Assembly (NCBI RefSeq): GCF_949628265.1
Contig: NC_088790.1
Location: 26,912,545 to 26,976,544 of the forward strand
Length of the DNA stretch: 64,000 nt
Direction of reading: 5' to 3'
Source: Cloeon dipterum
Lineage: Eukaryota; Arthropoda; Insecta; Ephemeroptera; Baetidae
Below the pieces are notes generated by a model, which saw only the letters and a list, made by a program, of their open reading frames with translations, was not told the DNA's origin and did not search any database. Numbering within the stretch: position 1 is the stretch's first letter; every line of letters starts with the position of its first letter. Shown here one piece after another: positions 1-14,100 of the stretch. Both the position numbers and the translations under genes were made by a program.

Positions 1-959
1 ACCGAAAACGTGCAGCCCTTCTACACCCTTCAACTGGACATTGAGGTAAACCGTTATTTTATCTGCTAAAGTGTTTTAAAACCGACATATTTATTTATTT
101 TCGTGCAGCGAGCAAACAGTGTGAAGGAGGCTCTGGAGCAGATGGTCGACAAGGACAGGCTAGAAGGAGTCACATGTTCCCGCACCCACCAACAGGTGGA
201 AGCATGGCAGCAGGTTACCCTTGAGGAACTCCCCCCGGTGCTGTTGCTGCACCTAAAGTGGTTCGACTACAAGGCTGATGGCTGCTCTAAAATCATGAAG
301 ACAGTCAACTACACCGTGGACTTGAGGATAGAAAACAGTGAGTGTCAAAAGAGGGAATTCAAGTGGCAGTTTTTTTGTAACTTTTATCTCCTATTTTTGC
401 AGAACTTCTAACCAACAAGAAAAATAACTACAACGCCAAGCAGAAAACTTACAAGCTGTTTGCAGGTTAGTGAAACATTTTTTTTGCCTATGCTCTCAAT
501 ATGTACAAGGCCGAGTCTCCGTACACATGAAGCCATTTAAATAGCCTGTATGATGGAATCACAGTCTTTACAGCAATTAACTAGACTAATTAAATAATTA
601 TTTTGCTTATAAATAATTTAAATGTCTTTAAACAAACCTTAAATCAAGCAGTTGGTGCCTGCTTTAATTTACAATTGAACTTTTTGACTGTGTTAGACGT
701 TATATTAAATTTAACGCTTGTTTCAGTTGTGTACCACGATGGAAAGGAAGCGTCCAAGGGTCACTACATCACGGACGCGTACAACTCGAACCTGGGAATC
801 TGGGTTCGCTACGACGACAACCAGGTGCAGGTGGTGTCCGAGTCTGTGGTGCTGCACCCGAAATCGCCTTCTGTGCCATACATCCTATACTACCGACGCA
901 GTGATACGATGGGCCAGCCTTCGGCCAAGTCGACAGACCAGTCCGGCGGCACAAAGTAG
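1..959 (+). CDS. USP10: Ubiquitin carboxyl-terminal hydrolase 10 (USP10-type), C-terminal part
   Basis: A cysteine protease that removes ubiquitin from substrates; USP10 relatives act in the cytosol and nucleus. Four exons are visible: 1-45, 109-337, 403-465 and 727-959 (stop TAG 957-959). All introns are GT-AG and the phases close, giving 189 residues. The gene starts before the window, so the catalytic Cys box and N-terminus are missing. What is visible is the C-terminal half of the USP fold: the LEELPPVLLLHLKWF segment (family pattern LPxxLxLHLKRF), then VVYHDG and KGHYITDAYN, whose His (codon 762-764) is the catalytic histidine, and a final YILYYRR strand typical of USP10. The usual Arg of the LKRF motif is Trp here. 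Spacing and wording match USP10 better than other USPs. The next gene starts 3.8 kb downstream on the same strand. I am confident of the family and fairly confident of the USP10 assignment. Confidence 0.9.
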
Positions 960-2204
960 GCGGACAGTGACATTGCTATCTTCCGGACGCAGAATCGTGT
1001 GTGTACAACAATATATCGGATAGACAGTTCCCTTTCGTAATATTACCGACGGAACCTGCGGTCAAGCTGCTCGTGTTTATTGAGGATTTGCAAGTTCTTT
1101 CGATTGCAATGGTTAACTGGACTGTTTTTGTACACAAAAGTTGATGAACGGGCCACTTGCAGGCGGCACGACCCCCCCCCCCTTCAAAATGTAATATTTG
1201 TTGATTAATGTATATGTCTGTGGTGGCGCGTGCAAGTGGCCGCCGAAACAGATTAACTATGCTACTATAGTGCAACTAGTAGTGCTACCGTAGCAGGCGT
1301 AATATATTATAAATGGTTTATGAGGAAACGTTGGAGCTCTGCAGACTCCCATCGTTGGTTTGAGTGCCTGTTTAATATTATAAAGAAACAATTTTGCGGA
1401 AAGCTTTCCAAAGGCAAGACTTTGATTGCCAGCAGCGCAAGCAAAGGATTGCGAGTGGAAATGGGAAACTCTTTACTCGTTTTATTAAACTTTTATTGTA
1501 GTCTAGTGACAAACGCGACTATAATTATTTCTTAAATCCATTTCTCACTCTCACACACGTATATATATACACACACACGCATCATTGTTTCCTCATGTTA
1601 TTTGCCGATCGGCATGGCACCGTTGATTCTGGAACGTAACGATAAGTATTAATTTATTTTGTGATGAAAGTAGCAACCGGGCCGCCCATGCCGTCGGCAA
1701 ATAGGTTTTTTCACACACAAGCAAAGCCCTTCTGGCAGGGTTCTTACAAACTCGTAGTTGAATATATTATTATTATGATTATTAAAATTAGAGAGAATAC
1801 TATTATGATTACTACTAACCTTTTTGCGGGGCGAGAAAGTCACACACAATCGAACCGAATTGTGAATTTAGTAGGTTGTCCTTGGAGAAACCCTCGGCCG
1901 CGGCGCCGGACTCTTAACAACTGGACTCGCACTAAAATCATTCAAAACAAACGACCTGATCTCTCTGAAATTTTAATCAAGTCCAGACGTCCGGCCTCGG
2001 CCCGCGAGGGTGCGATAATTGCTCTCCTTACGTTACTCTTCTGCGTGCCTGAATATGATTTGCCCTTCGCCATAGCAAATTAAAGAGAAACAAAAGTCCA
2101 GGCTTAAAAGTGTGATTTCCGGATGCCTACGAGAATGAGATGTGAGAAAGAGAGCGAGCGTGAGATAAATACCTGCATGTATAGCTAGCCCCAAGCTCAA
2201 ATAC

Positions 2205-2210
2205 AATAAA
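2205..2210 (+). terminator. Candidate poly(A) signal of USP10
   Basis: An AATAAA hexamer about 1.25 kb after the USP10 stop. A second hexamer at 3055-3060 is an alternative. AATAAA is frequent in AT-rich DNA, so this is only a candidate. Confidence 0.3.
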
Positions 2211-3898
2211 TTCGCTTTTGTATATGTTGTGCAAAAAAACAAAACAAATGTGACACCGCGTGGGTCCCCACTTGAGCCATGGTTTTTGCAAGAATGGGAC
2301 CATTCCAAAATTGTGTCAGTGTTGCTCTATGTATTCGTACTTTTAAATGATTTGCAGTTAATGGTTGTGTGCGCCAAGTTTGTTTTCAAGTGCGACCTTG
2401 GAACGGAGAATGCCTTTTGGGTCTATTTTAAAGCACACAGGGGTGTGTGTCTGCTCAAGTGCAGCAAAAGCCTCGGAACACTGCTGATTTCTCGGTGGAG
2501 AAAAAATAATAACGACTAACATATGATTGTTGCTTCGGATCGGCACTGACTCGGCTGATTTTTTTACGTAATATGTTCTCGTGAATAATTATGCAAACAC
2601 GGTTCGTTTTAATTCTGGTTTGTACATATTATTTTCGAGCGAATCATCTGTCACTCTCAATCGGCACTGATTACTATATTATGTGTATTATCAAGAAATT
2701 GCTCTGTTCTTGTTATTTTTTCTATTCTTGAAATTCCACTGACGTAAATCGGGATGGAAATCGCCCAACCTAAATCGGTATATCATGTAGAGTGCGTGCG
2801 AGAATGATGTTAACTGAATGATTAGCTAATTAAGCCGTGGCCTGTGAATACAAGTTTCCATCCCTTGTTTTGTAATTTTAAATCATGCGTTAGCCACGCT
2901 GTAAATCAACGCATGTCTTTTTTTATTTTAATGAATAGCTAAGCTGATTAGATATTCGATGCGTGCGACATGTCAGAACTTGTCACTTCAACTGCCGCGC
3001 GTAAATTTGGAGGGGAAGATATTAAAAGAAGAGTGTTGAAAAAGCATATTTTTCAATAAATTCTATGACAAGCAGATATAAAAAGCAGAAGACAAGTGTT
3101 TTATTTCTTTCTTTGTTGTAGGAATTTTGCCCCATTGTGTTTGTCCGCTGACTAATTTGGGTCAATCGCTTATTGATCTGTGATCCAGCTGGCCGATTAA
3201 TAAAACTTATATATATTATTATCTAAGTCGGTCAGCAGTGCCAATACCACCACGAGTGCGCCGCCGGCGTCCTGATATCAGTCAACAGGCGACAATTGAT
3301 TGCTGCCCACAAAGAAAACACTTGAGTTAATTGCTCATCCGTCATAATCATCGCACATTTTTGACAAGGATAGTTTGGTGGTTTTGAAATTTCATACCTA
3401 AAATTAAAATCCTGATGTTGAGAGAGGGTAAAAAGCGTAAAATGTGTTTTTATAGACTGGGGGTTTCCAGCCATTTTATCGGGTTTAGGTGAATGATGTA
3501 ACGAATTTTATAATTGGTCAGTAACCAGGGTTAATTCAAGAAGATTTTTCTTCTTTCCAATTTCTTAAAATTTTAATATATTTTTATGGCGGAATTTTAA
3601 ACCTTGTGCTGGACTTAAAATATAATTTTATAAAACAAAATACTCGGATCTCTAGAATATTTTAAAAAATGTTTAAATTTGAAGGGAAATACAGAGGCAT
3701 TTAAAAACCAGAGTGACTGCCACTCTGGGTAACAAAAACCACAAACGGGTCAGTGTGGTTAGTACCAGCAATAAGCAAACATTTCTAGTCAGACATTCTT
3801 TGGGGAGGGAAGATACAAAAGGAAACCACACAATGGGCTGGAAATATGGGAATGCACGCGCAGCAGGGGTTTGTCCATTTATTGTTGATCCCCAGAGG

Positions 3899-3921
3899 GA
3901 ATGAATGAATGAATGAATGAA
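3899..3921 (+). repeat. (AATG)n microsatellite
   Basis: Five near-perfect tandem AATG units, next to the left end of a family E repeat. Confidence 0.9.
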
Positions 3922-3939
3922 CGGCTTTAAGGTTTCCAT

Positions 3940-4260
3940 TCATTTTCAGGGTTAAAAAACCCGCATTTTTTAAAAAAAAATAAATCCTGCAGTTAAAGCA
4001 TTTTATTTTAATTTTAACCAGTTTCTGGCGGGCAACGTTTGCACCTTCAGTTTTCAATAATTTTCTAATTATTAGCTCATGACCTCGACTTAAAAATTGT
4101 TTGAGTGAAATTTTTGGAGAAATTGAGGCAGTTTAAAAGAAAAAATCTGCACAGTAGAGGAAATTTTGACCACTCCGACCGCAAATTTTAGATTTTCACA
4201 GGGGAAAAATGGAATAAATTCAATTCTCGCGCAAGATATTGGTAAAAATTTAATGGTAAT
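3940..4260 (+). repeat. Family E dispersed repeat, copy 1
   Basis: Shares long stretches with 50495-50800 and 58565-58925, including an ACCAGTTTCT start zone, the segment around 'attagctcatgacctcgact', 'gaaattgaggcag', 'aaatctgcacag' and 'gaccactccgac'. It has no coding capacity. The class is unknown; the ends are not sharply defined, although 'cagggtt' on the left and 'aaccctg' at the right of other copies hint at inverted ends. Confidence 0.75.
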
Positions 4261-4689
4261 TCCGTTAAAACCCAGTAGCTATCGTTTTTTGCTATAAAAA
4301 ATGGGATTCTGATTAATATTTCAAAGTTTACTTTATATCAAATCACTTATTTACGTTAAGTTTTGCTTCAATTTATTTTAAATTCATTTTATTTATTTAT
4401 TATTTTAAATATCTCTCAAGTTAACGGTGCAGGAAAAACCGTCAACTTCCGACTTCCGACCCGCGTTGTTTTATCAAGCTTCGCGCGGCCAAAACTCGCT
4501 CCGACTGCCGCACTTCTTGGCTCATTCCGGACAGTTTGCGAACGCAGGCGTGCAGAGGATAAGTCCGGCAGAGGTGGAGAGACGTCGAGGAGGAGGTGGA
4601 TCGCCGCTCATCCACACACACGAGGCAACGAGAGCGACAGAGCAGCGAGTGCGAAGCGCCCCCATACAGTGGCCGTGGCCGCGTTCAAA

Positions 4690-4729
4690 TATAAATCCAG
4701 AGGTGCCTAGTGCAGCAGTCCATTCAGTT
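4690..4729 (+). promoter_or_regulatory. Candidate core promoter of the DUF389 gene
   Basis: A TATAAAT element at 4690-4696 is followed by CCATTCAGTT, which holds an arthropod-type initiator TCAGTT at 4724-4729 (A+1 at 4726, or the alternative A at 4722, about 32 bp from the TATA). The region 4430-4780 is clearly more GC- and CpG-rich than its surroundings. The start codon at 4796 would leave a leader of about 70 nt without an intron. Inferred from sequence only. Confidence 0.5.
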
Positions 4730-4795
4730 ATCGGAAGCACGGCTCGCCGCTAGTCTGCAGGAACGCACCGACTTTTTTTCTCGTCCGTGCTCAGC

Positions 4796-7700
4796 ATGGC
4801 CGGCGTGTTGTTCGTGGTGTGCGTGCCGACGGCCAAGTACGAGGCCGAACTGGCCAAGTACACCGCCAAGGAGGAGGCGCCGGCCGAGCCGCCGCAGCCG
4901 TCCGGCAAAAAGCACAAGTTCTTCAAGTCGACCAAGAAGTCCGAGTTCTACAAGAGCGAGCCGCAGCTGTTCAACAACCACCAGCCGCAGTCGGCGTCCG
5001 CCAAGGGCGCCTCGCCCAAGCTGTCCAACCCGAAACTCTTCAGGGCGGTCACCGAGTCGGCGCTCGACAGCAGGGCCTCTCAGGAGGCGCTCAACATCTT
5101 CAACAACTCCGTGCAGAACAATTTGCTCGCGCCCCCGCAAGGTAGGACAGTGGGATTTTTTAATAAGCGTGGTTTTTTTACATAATTAAGTTTGATTAAA
5201 TTAATCTATTAAAGGTGTTAAATTTATTTTGTGCTTGTCGTTAGATTTTTTATGGAATTGAGGAGAAAACCAAATTTTCTTAGCAAGACATACTCACCTA
5301 AATTAAATTAAGAGAAATTCATTCATTATATAAAAAATGTTTGACCCGCACCGCAGACAATTCCACGAGAAATTAGATGGTATGCAAAATATGCTGGTTT
5401 GCAATTTCCTTTTAAAATAACTTTCTACCTTTTATGGTGAAAATCCTTTTCAAATACCTAAAATACCATATTTGTATCTTAAAATGAGGAAAAGCTAAAA
5501 ATTTTCTAAATCGCCGTTTAAATTTGTGAGAAAATCGACTACATGCATGCTAATCAAGCGGCGAGCGCCTGTCTCCTCATTTGAAATCATGATTTATTTC
5601 GCCAGAAGGGAAACTTATCTCATAATTTGAACACCGTTGGAGATCAGGGGCCGAAATTAGACGAATAATCCTTGAAAACCTGTTTAGCTTTTTGAGAAAT
5701 TTGGCACAATCTGAAATTTAACTGTTCCTTATTGCACATTGTGTAGATAAGCTGTTGCTAAATAAACTTAATGCACTTTTTTAAATAATCCTCAATGCAA
5801 AATGTGCTTAATTTTTAATTTTAAAGAGCGCATAACCATAAAAAATCCTCCTTTTCGGTGCACAAACTAAACTTGTAGGTCAAATAATGGTGAGGACTGT
5901 CTCCCTACTAGAATTCTCATTTTATTTCTCAACAAAGAGTTTCTCCTGAAAAATAGCCAGTAAAAATTTAGGAGAATATTGGCAACATATAATTTTTTCA
6001 GTTGCTAATTGTAAGTCCTCTTTTAATTCTTGGACATTGAACAATCAGCACTCTCAAGTTATTTAAATAGCTTTCCAATATTAAACCATTTAAATTCCGC
6101 TTAAAAAAATAAACTATACTTTTATCACCACCAAAAATCAAAAAAATTTAATTTCCTTAAACAACATACATAAATTTAATTTTTATTTCCCGCAATGAAA
6201 AAAAAATCCCTCGTGCCGTAGGCTCGCCACAAATCAACAATGACCTGGCGAAGAGCACGAACGCGGTGCAGGCGCACTCAGCGCTCAACCTGACTGTGCC
6301 CAACCTCGGGGGCAGTTGCAACCCCATCCCCCCGAGCCCTTCGCAGCAGCAGCAGCCGCTCCCCCAGGAAGCACCAGCCGAGGAGGACGAGGATACCAGA
6401 CTGAAAATGAAACCCATGGAACAGGTCAGTGACCCCTAAGAGATGATGTTCGTTGTTGCTCCGTTTAGGGGTTTGTTAACTTCGCGTTTTTCATCTTTTC
6501 TGTGTGTTATTTTATTATGAGCGTGAGAGGCAAAACGGAAGTAGTTGCGGCGGAAAGGCGCAATAATTGTCGATGTTCCTTCAAGGAAGTCTCAAATCGT
6601 GGGTTTCATGAAAGTCTGTTGCCTTGAAAACACTGGAATCTTGAGTTTTGATGCAATATGATCTGTAAAAATGATATATACAGAGAAAGATTCAAATTAT
6701 ACCGCAAAAAAATGTCCAGGTTGTCAGATAAATAAAATAGAGCAGTCGTTACAACTTTTGAAATATTATTTAAAATTGCAAAGATAAAATAAATAAATCA
6801 ATGGTATAAATGTCAGAGAATTCAACAGATTTATATTACAAAATTAAAAACGCAACATTAAAAAGTAATGTTTTTTATCCTCTCCCTTGCTTTGCGTTTA
6901 AAATTCGACCAGGCGTTCTCTCTTCAAATTTAGGTGATGATGGCTCTCGCATCAGCCAGCTCCTTTTGTTCGCCCGCGATCATTGAATAACAACCGATTA
7001 TCTCGCCGTTGCTATCAGAAAAGTGTCGTTCCTTCAAAAGACCTCTCAGGTCTACTGCCCATTTGATAGAATTAAATTCCAGAGATAAACTCGTCAATCT
7101 TGAAAGAAATAATTTTACTCTATAAGTGGGTCAATTACAAGGTTAACAAATTTAAATTCACCACCTGGAAAAATCCTCTTGCAATTTGACCCTATCTCTT
7201 CTCATCGCGGCAGTCCGCTGAAATTAATTAAGTTGAAACAAAAAGAGATCTATAAAATTGAGCCTGCAAACTGCGAACGCTTTTAATGGCACAATAAAAT
7301 CCTGCAACCCTTTTATTATCACTTTTCGCATCTGTGAGACGAGCCCGGCGTCAGCAAAGAGCCACTTTTTGCTGCGTGAAAATCTCAGTCGGTTTTTACT
7401 CGCGAATAAAAAAAGCAGTATCTTGTTTCGCTCGACAAAGGGTTCATTCACGCCGAAAGCACACTACTTGTGTGTCACAACTACTCTTTTTTTCTACTGC
7501 TTCAACTCGACATACAACAAAACACTTAGTTAGAGGGGTGTGAAAAACGGTTTTTCGCATATTTGATAAATGATTGTTTGGTTTTACAAATTAATTAATT
7601 CCTTTTAAAGTGGAATGATACTGGGCAACAATTGAAAATTATTTTAATTGTTTGATGCCATAAACAATTGACCGATAAACAATTTGTTCAACAATTTGCA

Positions 7701-10700
7701 ATAATAAAAAAGGACCTTCCTACAGTAAAAATTCAAATTTTGCCAATTTTCTCCAAAATTTTCAGTGCTTGAACATATTTTCTTGGCAAATTCCGATTCC
7801 TCTCGTCGAGATCTGTCCAAAGGTGTATGCCACTTATTGGGGAAACTCTTGCTTTTGAAATTAAATCGGATTTCAAGTAACGAGACAGCCATTACCGCTT
7901 GAAAAGCACGGTATCTTTCCAGCCAATTTTCTCAAAAAATTACAGCGCTCCTTAGGTCAATTTAGGCTTTAACTGAATCCTAAGCGATCCGTTTATGCAT
8001 TGGCAACAAGCATTTTCCAGGCTTTTCCAGTATCAATCCTCTTTAAATTGTAAGAAATCCAAGTTAATTTGAAATGTCAATGTTTATGTTGATGGTTCGA
8101 TGTTGAGTTTATTCTCGTTATAATTTATAATTGATATCAAAAAGTGCTGATGAATATATTTTTAATTTCTAACGTGTTTTTTCGACTAACTTTTAGGCAC
8201 GCAGAATTATTTAAATGTGCGATATAATTACTCCGTAGACCAAATCTATTTCCCATTTTATTTATTTTTTTAATTTAAAACGATCTAACTGTCCACTTTT
8301 TACAAAACTGTACTTAAAATATTAAACAAAAAATACTATTTTTCACATCCCCCGTCGGCGTTCATTGAGCTCGCGAGCGAAATCCGTGCAAAAAGCCGCC
8401 CAATAAATTTTATTGTTATGACTCAAGCGAGAAAAAGGGAGAGATGAGATAATTTCTGGGAATGGGCATTATTTCTCGCAGTCGCGGCTGCCTCCATCCG
8501 GCGCGCGCGAGAGATGAGAGCATTTTTATGACTTCATTTCGCGCCCTCTCTCTCTTCTTATTTGATATGGAAATCCTCTCTGACTGAGGTAGTTGCGGAG
8601 TCCGCCCATATCAGAATAAATCAACGCCGCGTGACACATTGAGTGTAGTTTATTGAGCCAAATTACACGCCCGAATTGGAGCGTTTCGCTCTGGTTTTGA
8701 TACCAACCAACCAGCCTGATCGTTTATCACAAAACACGCGCGCGGGCATCGCAAATCAGGAATTCCGCGGTTTATTCAACATAAAAATTGTATTTTTTTT
8801 ATAGCAAAAACACAAATATGGTCAACGGCTATATTTAAATAAATCTGTACAAGAAAATGGAATTTTTGTACCTTTGTTACACTATTACCCCTTCTTCACT
8901 TAAAGACCATATTTGACGAAGTTTCTGAGCTTACCAATCGATTCTTGAGGGTCGAATTAGGTTAAGTAGATATTTTTGCCGACCAAAAAGTCCAGCGCGA
9001 CGTGCGAACCTTTTTCCCGCCAAAACAATATTAATGCGAGAACTGCGCATGCGTCAGAGCTGGCTGGATCTGACAAAAAGCGGTCTCTCTTCAAGTGCTC
9101 AAACCAGCTCTGACGCATGCGCAGTTCTCGCAATCATATTGTTTTTGCGGGAAAAAGGTTCGCACGTCGCGCTGGACTTTTCGGTCGGGAAAAATATCCT
9201 CTTAACCTAATTCGACCCTCAAAAATTGATTGGTTGTGCTCAGAAACTTTGTCAAGGACGGTCTTTAAAGCTGAGTGATCTTGTTTATCGCATTAATTAT
9301 ATAAATCTCTTTCCCAATATCAGCACATCTGTGTCAATATTTTTTCTCCTGCAAAGTCATAATCATCTTATTATCATCTTCTCTTGACAGGCTGTTTTTT
9401 TAATGTTGACCTTGGTTAAGCTGCTTGTGCCATTACTTTTAAAGTAGTACTGCCAAATAATTTTGCTCCATTTCATTTCAGCAATTTTTAGTAATTGTGA
9501 CTATATATTTCCAAACAAAATCTTCCGCTGCAGCAGGATTTGGTTAAATTATATAGACCTGCTCATAATATGAGAAGCATTAATTTAATGACTGTATATC
9601 GCTTGGTCAGAGATGATTAACATCCTCGCGTGGACCACCCCGCACCAGATAATAACTCCGCAATAATAATTAATTAACGCGGCGTCTGTGTGTCAATACA
9701 GCTAGAATAAATGATGGCCCAGCAGATAGTGATTTTGCTCTTTTAATGCTCGTGGCTGATCGCGAGACAGATAAAAATAAAAAAAAATATCTCGCGATAA
9801 AGCTGAATTGCGTCGATTGTGTTTGTCGAGAGTGCGGCTGATCTAACGCCCTGAGCTGCGCTTTTATCGCTGCCAATTTGCCAATTTCCGACGCCTCGTG
9901 CCCAAGCGTATTGGTTTCCTCGCAGAACCACTCAAGAGGCAAATGACCTCTTTTACAATCGGTCGATCCCAAGATAAGCTTTACAGGAAAGTCGAATTTT
10001 TGAACCTTCAAAATAGGTTAATTGTGAGTTTGTGATGAGAAAATTGAATGATTTTTTTCATTTCAGTTATAATTTTCAGCCAAAACTGAGCACCAGCGGG
10101 GTCCAGATGTGCGATAAAATTGGTTCGCACTGCGCAGATCCAAGATGGCGTCTGAATGTGGAAACAAAAAGTTCTCTCTTTGGATTCCTGTACGAGTGTC
10201 AAGAGTTTGTTTTTACGATCCAAAAGACACAATTAGTACAAGTAATGCAAATTATTAGTCACAATATTGACCAAAACTTGCTTCACGTGACCGTTTTTTC
10301 GCGCCAAACTCCACCGGCCGCCATATCTGCGCGTCGCACGAATCTGAGCACACTATTAGTTTGGGACGAAAAGGATTTTTTCTAAAATTAGAATTTTCAG
10401 TAACGAAATTTTGTTTGTAACTCCTTTAAAATTTGAAAGATATAACCTGCATCAGATTTTTTTAGATAATAAATTTCAATTAATTATTAAAATCAATTTT
10501 AAGTGTGTTGAAATCGTCAATGTTAAGCAACAGTTATGAATTAAAAACAATGTTTGACCCACTGAGACACTAAAAAAGCTATGAATTTAAATTTGCAAGC
10601 ATGCTAATTTTAAACATGTTTGATGTTAAAATTCATTTCGGAATGCATCTAGCTAGCTTTTATTTTTTATCACGTATATGTTTAAGATAAAAACGACTAC

Positions 10701-11137
10701 ACAACTTAAAATATTACATAGAAACTGAACTTTTCTTCTCTAGAAGTGACTTCTTAAGAACTGGAAAACTAAAAAAAAGTTGAAACCAGGATAAAAATGA
10801 AATTTTCCACCTAAATTTCAAATTCTAATAAGGAATGTAATATTTTAATTTAAAATTTAAATACAACGATTGAAACGCAACGTTGTAAAGCTCAACAAGG
10901 AAAATCATTTATCTTGTTGCATCCTGTTGTTTGTGGTGTTTTCCTCGAGTTTTATATATTTTTCTTTGCACAGAGTTTTATTTTACACTATGTGCTCAGT
11001 AAAAATATGCAAATGAGGTCGTTTGATGCGTCGAGGGTTACAAAAATCGCGTCATTTCACCCAAAATTTCGCATGCAGACAGAAACACGTGCGCAGCAGG
11101 ACGTCTGGATTCCGTGAAAAGCGTGTACTTTTTGACA

Positions 11138-11179
<42 letters not shown>

Positions 11180-14100
11180 GCAAACGCTCACTTAACGTCA
11201 GTCAACGTATAATTTTTACGGCTGGAAATCGATTGGCAAAAAAAGGCCGGGCGATCGAAACTTTCAAAAGCGACGGGTTTAATTTTTATCTTTATGACAA
11301 CAATTTTAAGTGCGTTTTACTCTATACGTCCGCGGCGGCACTCCCCTCCAAAATGCGAACTGTTCGCTTATCTCGTCATTAAGGAATAATGAAGTGCACT
11401 TTTTTGCCGGCTCTTCTATTTGGGTGGCACGCTCTCTGCGCCGCGAATTCTAATTCCGAGCATGTTTTAAAGAGCGTAAAAAATGGTCCGACGTGCAGAT
11501 AAACGTAAAATGTAAACTAGAGTGAAGAGGACCAAATTGCAAATAACTTACGGCTACGTCTCCGCGGCCCGCGAGAAGATACGATCGCGCGCGTATTATG
11601 TTTTTTTCTGTATACTCCCGGGCAGTCTAAAGAATGGAAAAGATTGTGCACGACGAGATATTGTTAGCCCTGCTGTTGGGTGTTATGCCAAATTTTCATT
11701 AGATGCTGTTGTTGTGATGGATGGAGGCAATATTCAAATTAGGCAGAGGCGTGAGTGAGAATTGCTAATTAGCGAAACGAGAAATTAATTTCGCTCATAG
11801 GTGGGATTTTGAGGGGAAATTAGATAACAAGTCGAGCTCTTATTGTTAGTTCTATACATTCAGACCGTTTTAGTGCTATGGTAATTCAAACCGTAATTTA
11901 GAACTGATAAAATGCGCGTGATTGGGAGTTTTTGACAGATAAGACCACAGGTTTAAGGACAAGTTCGACAAGCTTGTCCGAGCGACAAATAAAATCCCAT
12001 TTTCATTCGAATTATTTAGCTTTAAGACAACTTTTAGGTTCAATTCAGATTCGATTATTTTGAATAAAAATAAATAGGACGAAATGAGAGTGTGAGATTT
12101 TTGTGCCAGAACATTCTCCCAAGCTCGGCATAAGTTAAAAATTCTTTACGTAACTCATCAAGACCAAAGAACAAAAAATTTGTGCCTTATTTTTGTATTG
12201 AAAGTAAACACGATGCAAATTTATTGTTAAATACCGTCTTTGACGAAGTTTCTAAGCACACCAATCGATTCTTGAGGGTCGAATTAGGTAAAGTAAATAT
12301 TTTTCCGACCAAAAAGTCCAGCGCGACGTGCGAACTTTTTTTCCCGCCAAAACAATATGCATGCGAGAAGTGCGCATGCGTCAGCACTGGCTGGATCTGA
12401 CAAAGAAATCGGTCTGTTTGAAAGTGTTTAACGCATGCGCAGTTCTCGTATTAATATTGTTTTGGCGGGAAAAAAAGTTCGCACGTTGCACTGCACATTT
12501 TGGTCGGGAAAACAATCCACTTTACCTAATTCGACCCTCAGGAATCGATTCGTATGCTCAGATACTTCGCCAAAGGCGGTCTTTAAAATACTGAATTTGA
12601 CCGCATGCATAAAAAGAAAGTTCCACAATTCAACCAGCCGTTATTCTCTGGCTTTTTCCAATTTTCAGCAAAAAATATGATTTTTTTTTCTTAAAAACAA
12701 AGATTTTCAACGCTTAAATTTGACAAAACGGAATACATTAGCTACGTACGAAATTTACTTTGAAATGATGGCCCTAAAAATGTTTGTATTGTGCGAATCA
12801 GTGCCAAAAATAATTGTTTATAAAAACAATCATCTAAAAAATACTATATTTTCCAACCATTACATGACCGTTGAGTAAAGATTCCTCAATGAATTATTGA
12901 ATTGTTGCGATGTTCGTCAATCGGGGAAGTGAAAAATCATTCATAAGCTATCTCTGAGGGACAAAAAAGCCGTCAACAATCTTGTTTTTAAGTACAAGTC
13001 GATACACGCCTTTCAAAACTGATTAAAAAATCTGATAAGCCTAAGCAAAAGAGATTATTAACGGAGTTCATGGTAACAATGCCCCAATTTTAAATAAATT
13101 AGAATAATCCTGATCGCCTGCAAGCAAAAATTATCATTTTTGTTATATTAATTTTTTCACGAGGCTCACCCAGCAATTTCTGGGCGATAAGCGTGCAGCC
13201 GTATAGAGAGCAGCAAATTACTCTGCGGCCGGCGAAGATTAATCTCCACTCGCGGGGAGAAAAGAAAAGCGAGGGTCTGCTCCTCTTGAAAAGCAGCGCG
13301 CGTTTTGTTTTTCTTCCTCGCGGAGGCAGATTTCCACGAGTATGACGCGGCAGAGTAGAAAACGGCTCGTGAGAGACAAACAGGACCAAATGTATAAAAT
13401 AAAATAATATGCGCTCGAGAGCCGCGCGGCGCGATGGACGAGCCGCAGAGTCGCGGCATATCAACAAACAAAAAAAGCCGCCACGAGAGTGATATTAGAT
13501 TCTGAGCTGCACCGCGCGCGTATTTTAATAATCCGCCCGGAGCATTTACGCTCGGGCAAGGTAGATGACCCAGCAATTCGGCTCCTATCTTTAAAAAGCA
13601 GCCACTTGAGTATGAGCTCATCTCGTCACGGCGGCGACGGCGGCGGCACCTGCAGCTTAGGCCACCTGCAGCACCCCCGGTCCATTGTCTTTGCATGAAT
13701 CGAGTCGGCAGAGCGAGCAGGGTGCGGCCCATCCAGCGTCACAGCGATGACACCAACCCTTTTTTTGCTCCAGGCCGCCTCGCTGACTCCTTCATTTGGA
13801 ATTGAAACCACGGGCGGTGCTCGAAATTGATTTGTAAATCACGATAGAGATGATTTTTATTTGCACAATAGTCGAGCCATATGGCATTTGCGTTACTGCA
13901 GAATAAAAACTATTTAAAACATTTAGATGTAAAATGGTTAAAAAGTAGAAAATTACGAAATTATAAATTTAAATCCACTAGTTGCGTAATTGCTTAATGT
14001 TCAAAGCCACCATTATAGATTTAAGATTTAAAGGCACGTCCGGTGTGAATTATAGGCTCTGCTCATCTTCAAATGTTATCTTTTAATCAGCACAATAAAA

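Larger units (their letters stand above)
960..4420. other. USP10 3' UTR and intergenic spacer
   Basis: No coding region is supported. The first part is presumably the USP10 3' UTR; AATAAA poly(A) signal candidates lie at 2205-2210 and 3055-3060, and the true end cannot be chosen by eye. The stretch is AT-rich, with TA/CA dinucleotide runs near 1555-1580, an (AATG)n tract at 3899-3921 and a family E repeat from about 3940. Short open frames on both strands here have no recognisable domains. Confidence 0.6.

Noticed and set aside
4710..5189. Long frames overlapping the first DUF389 exon on both strands (up to 159 codons)
   Set aside because: They are shadows of the GC-rich coding exon; composition is Arg/Ala/Pro noise.
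8580..8610. let-7-like TGAGGTAGT
   Set aside because: Only the seed matches; the rest of the mature sequence and a hairpin are absent. The same seed at 49192 is also chance.
13166..13732. A 188-codon open frame on the - strand, the longest non-gene frame in the 29-kb intron
   Set aside because: It lies in a GC-rich island where stops are rare, has overlapping open frames in other phases, and shows Arg/Ser-rich composition without any domain.
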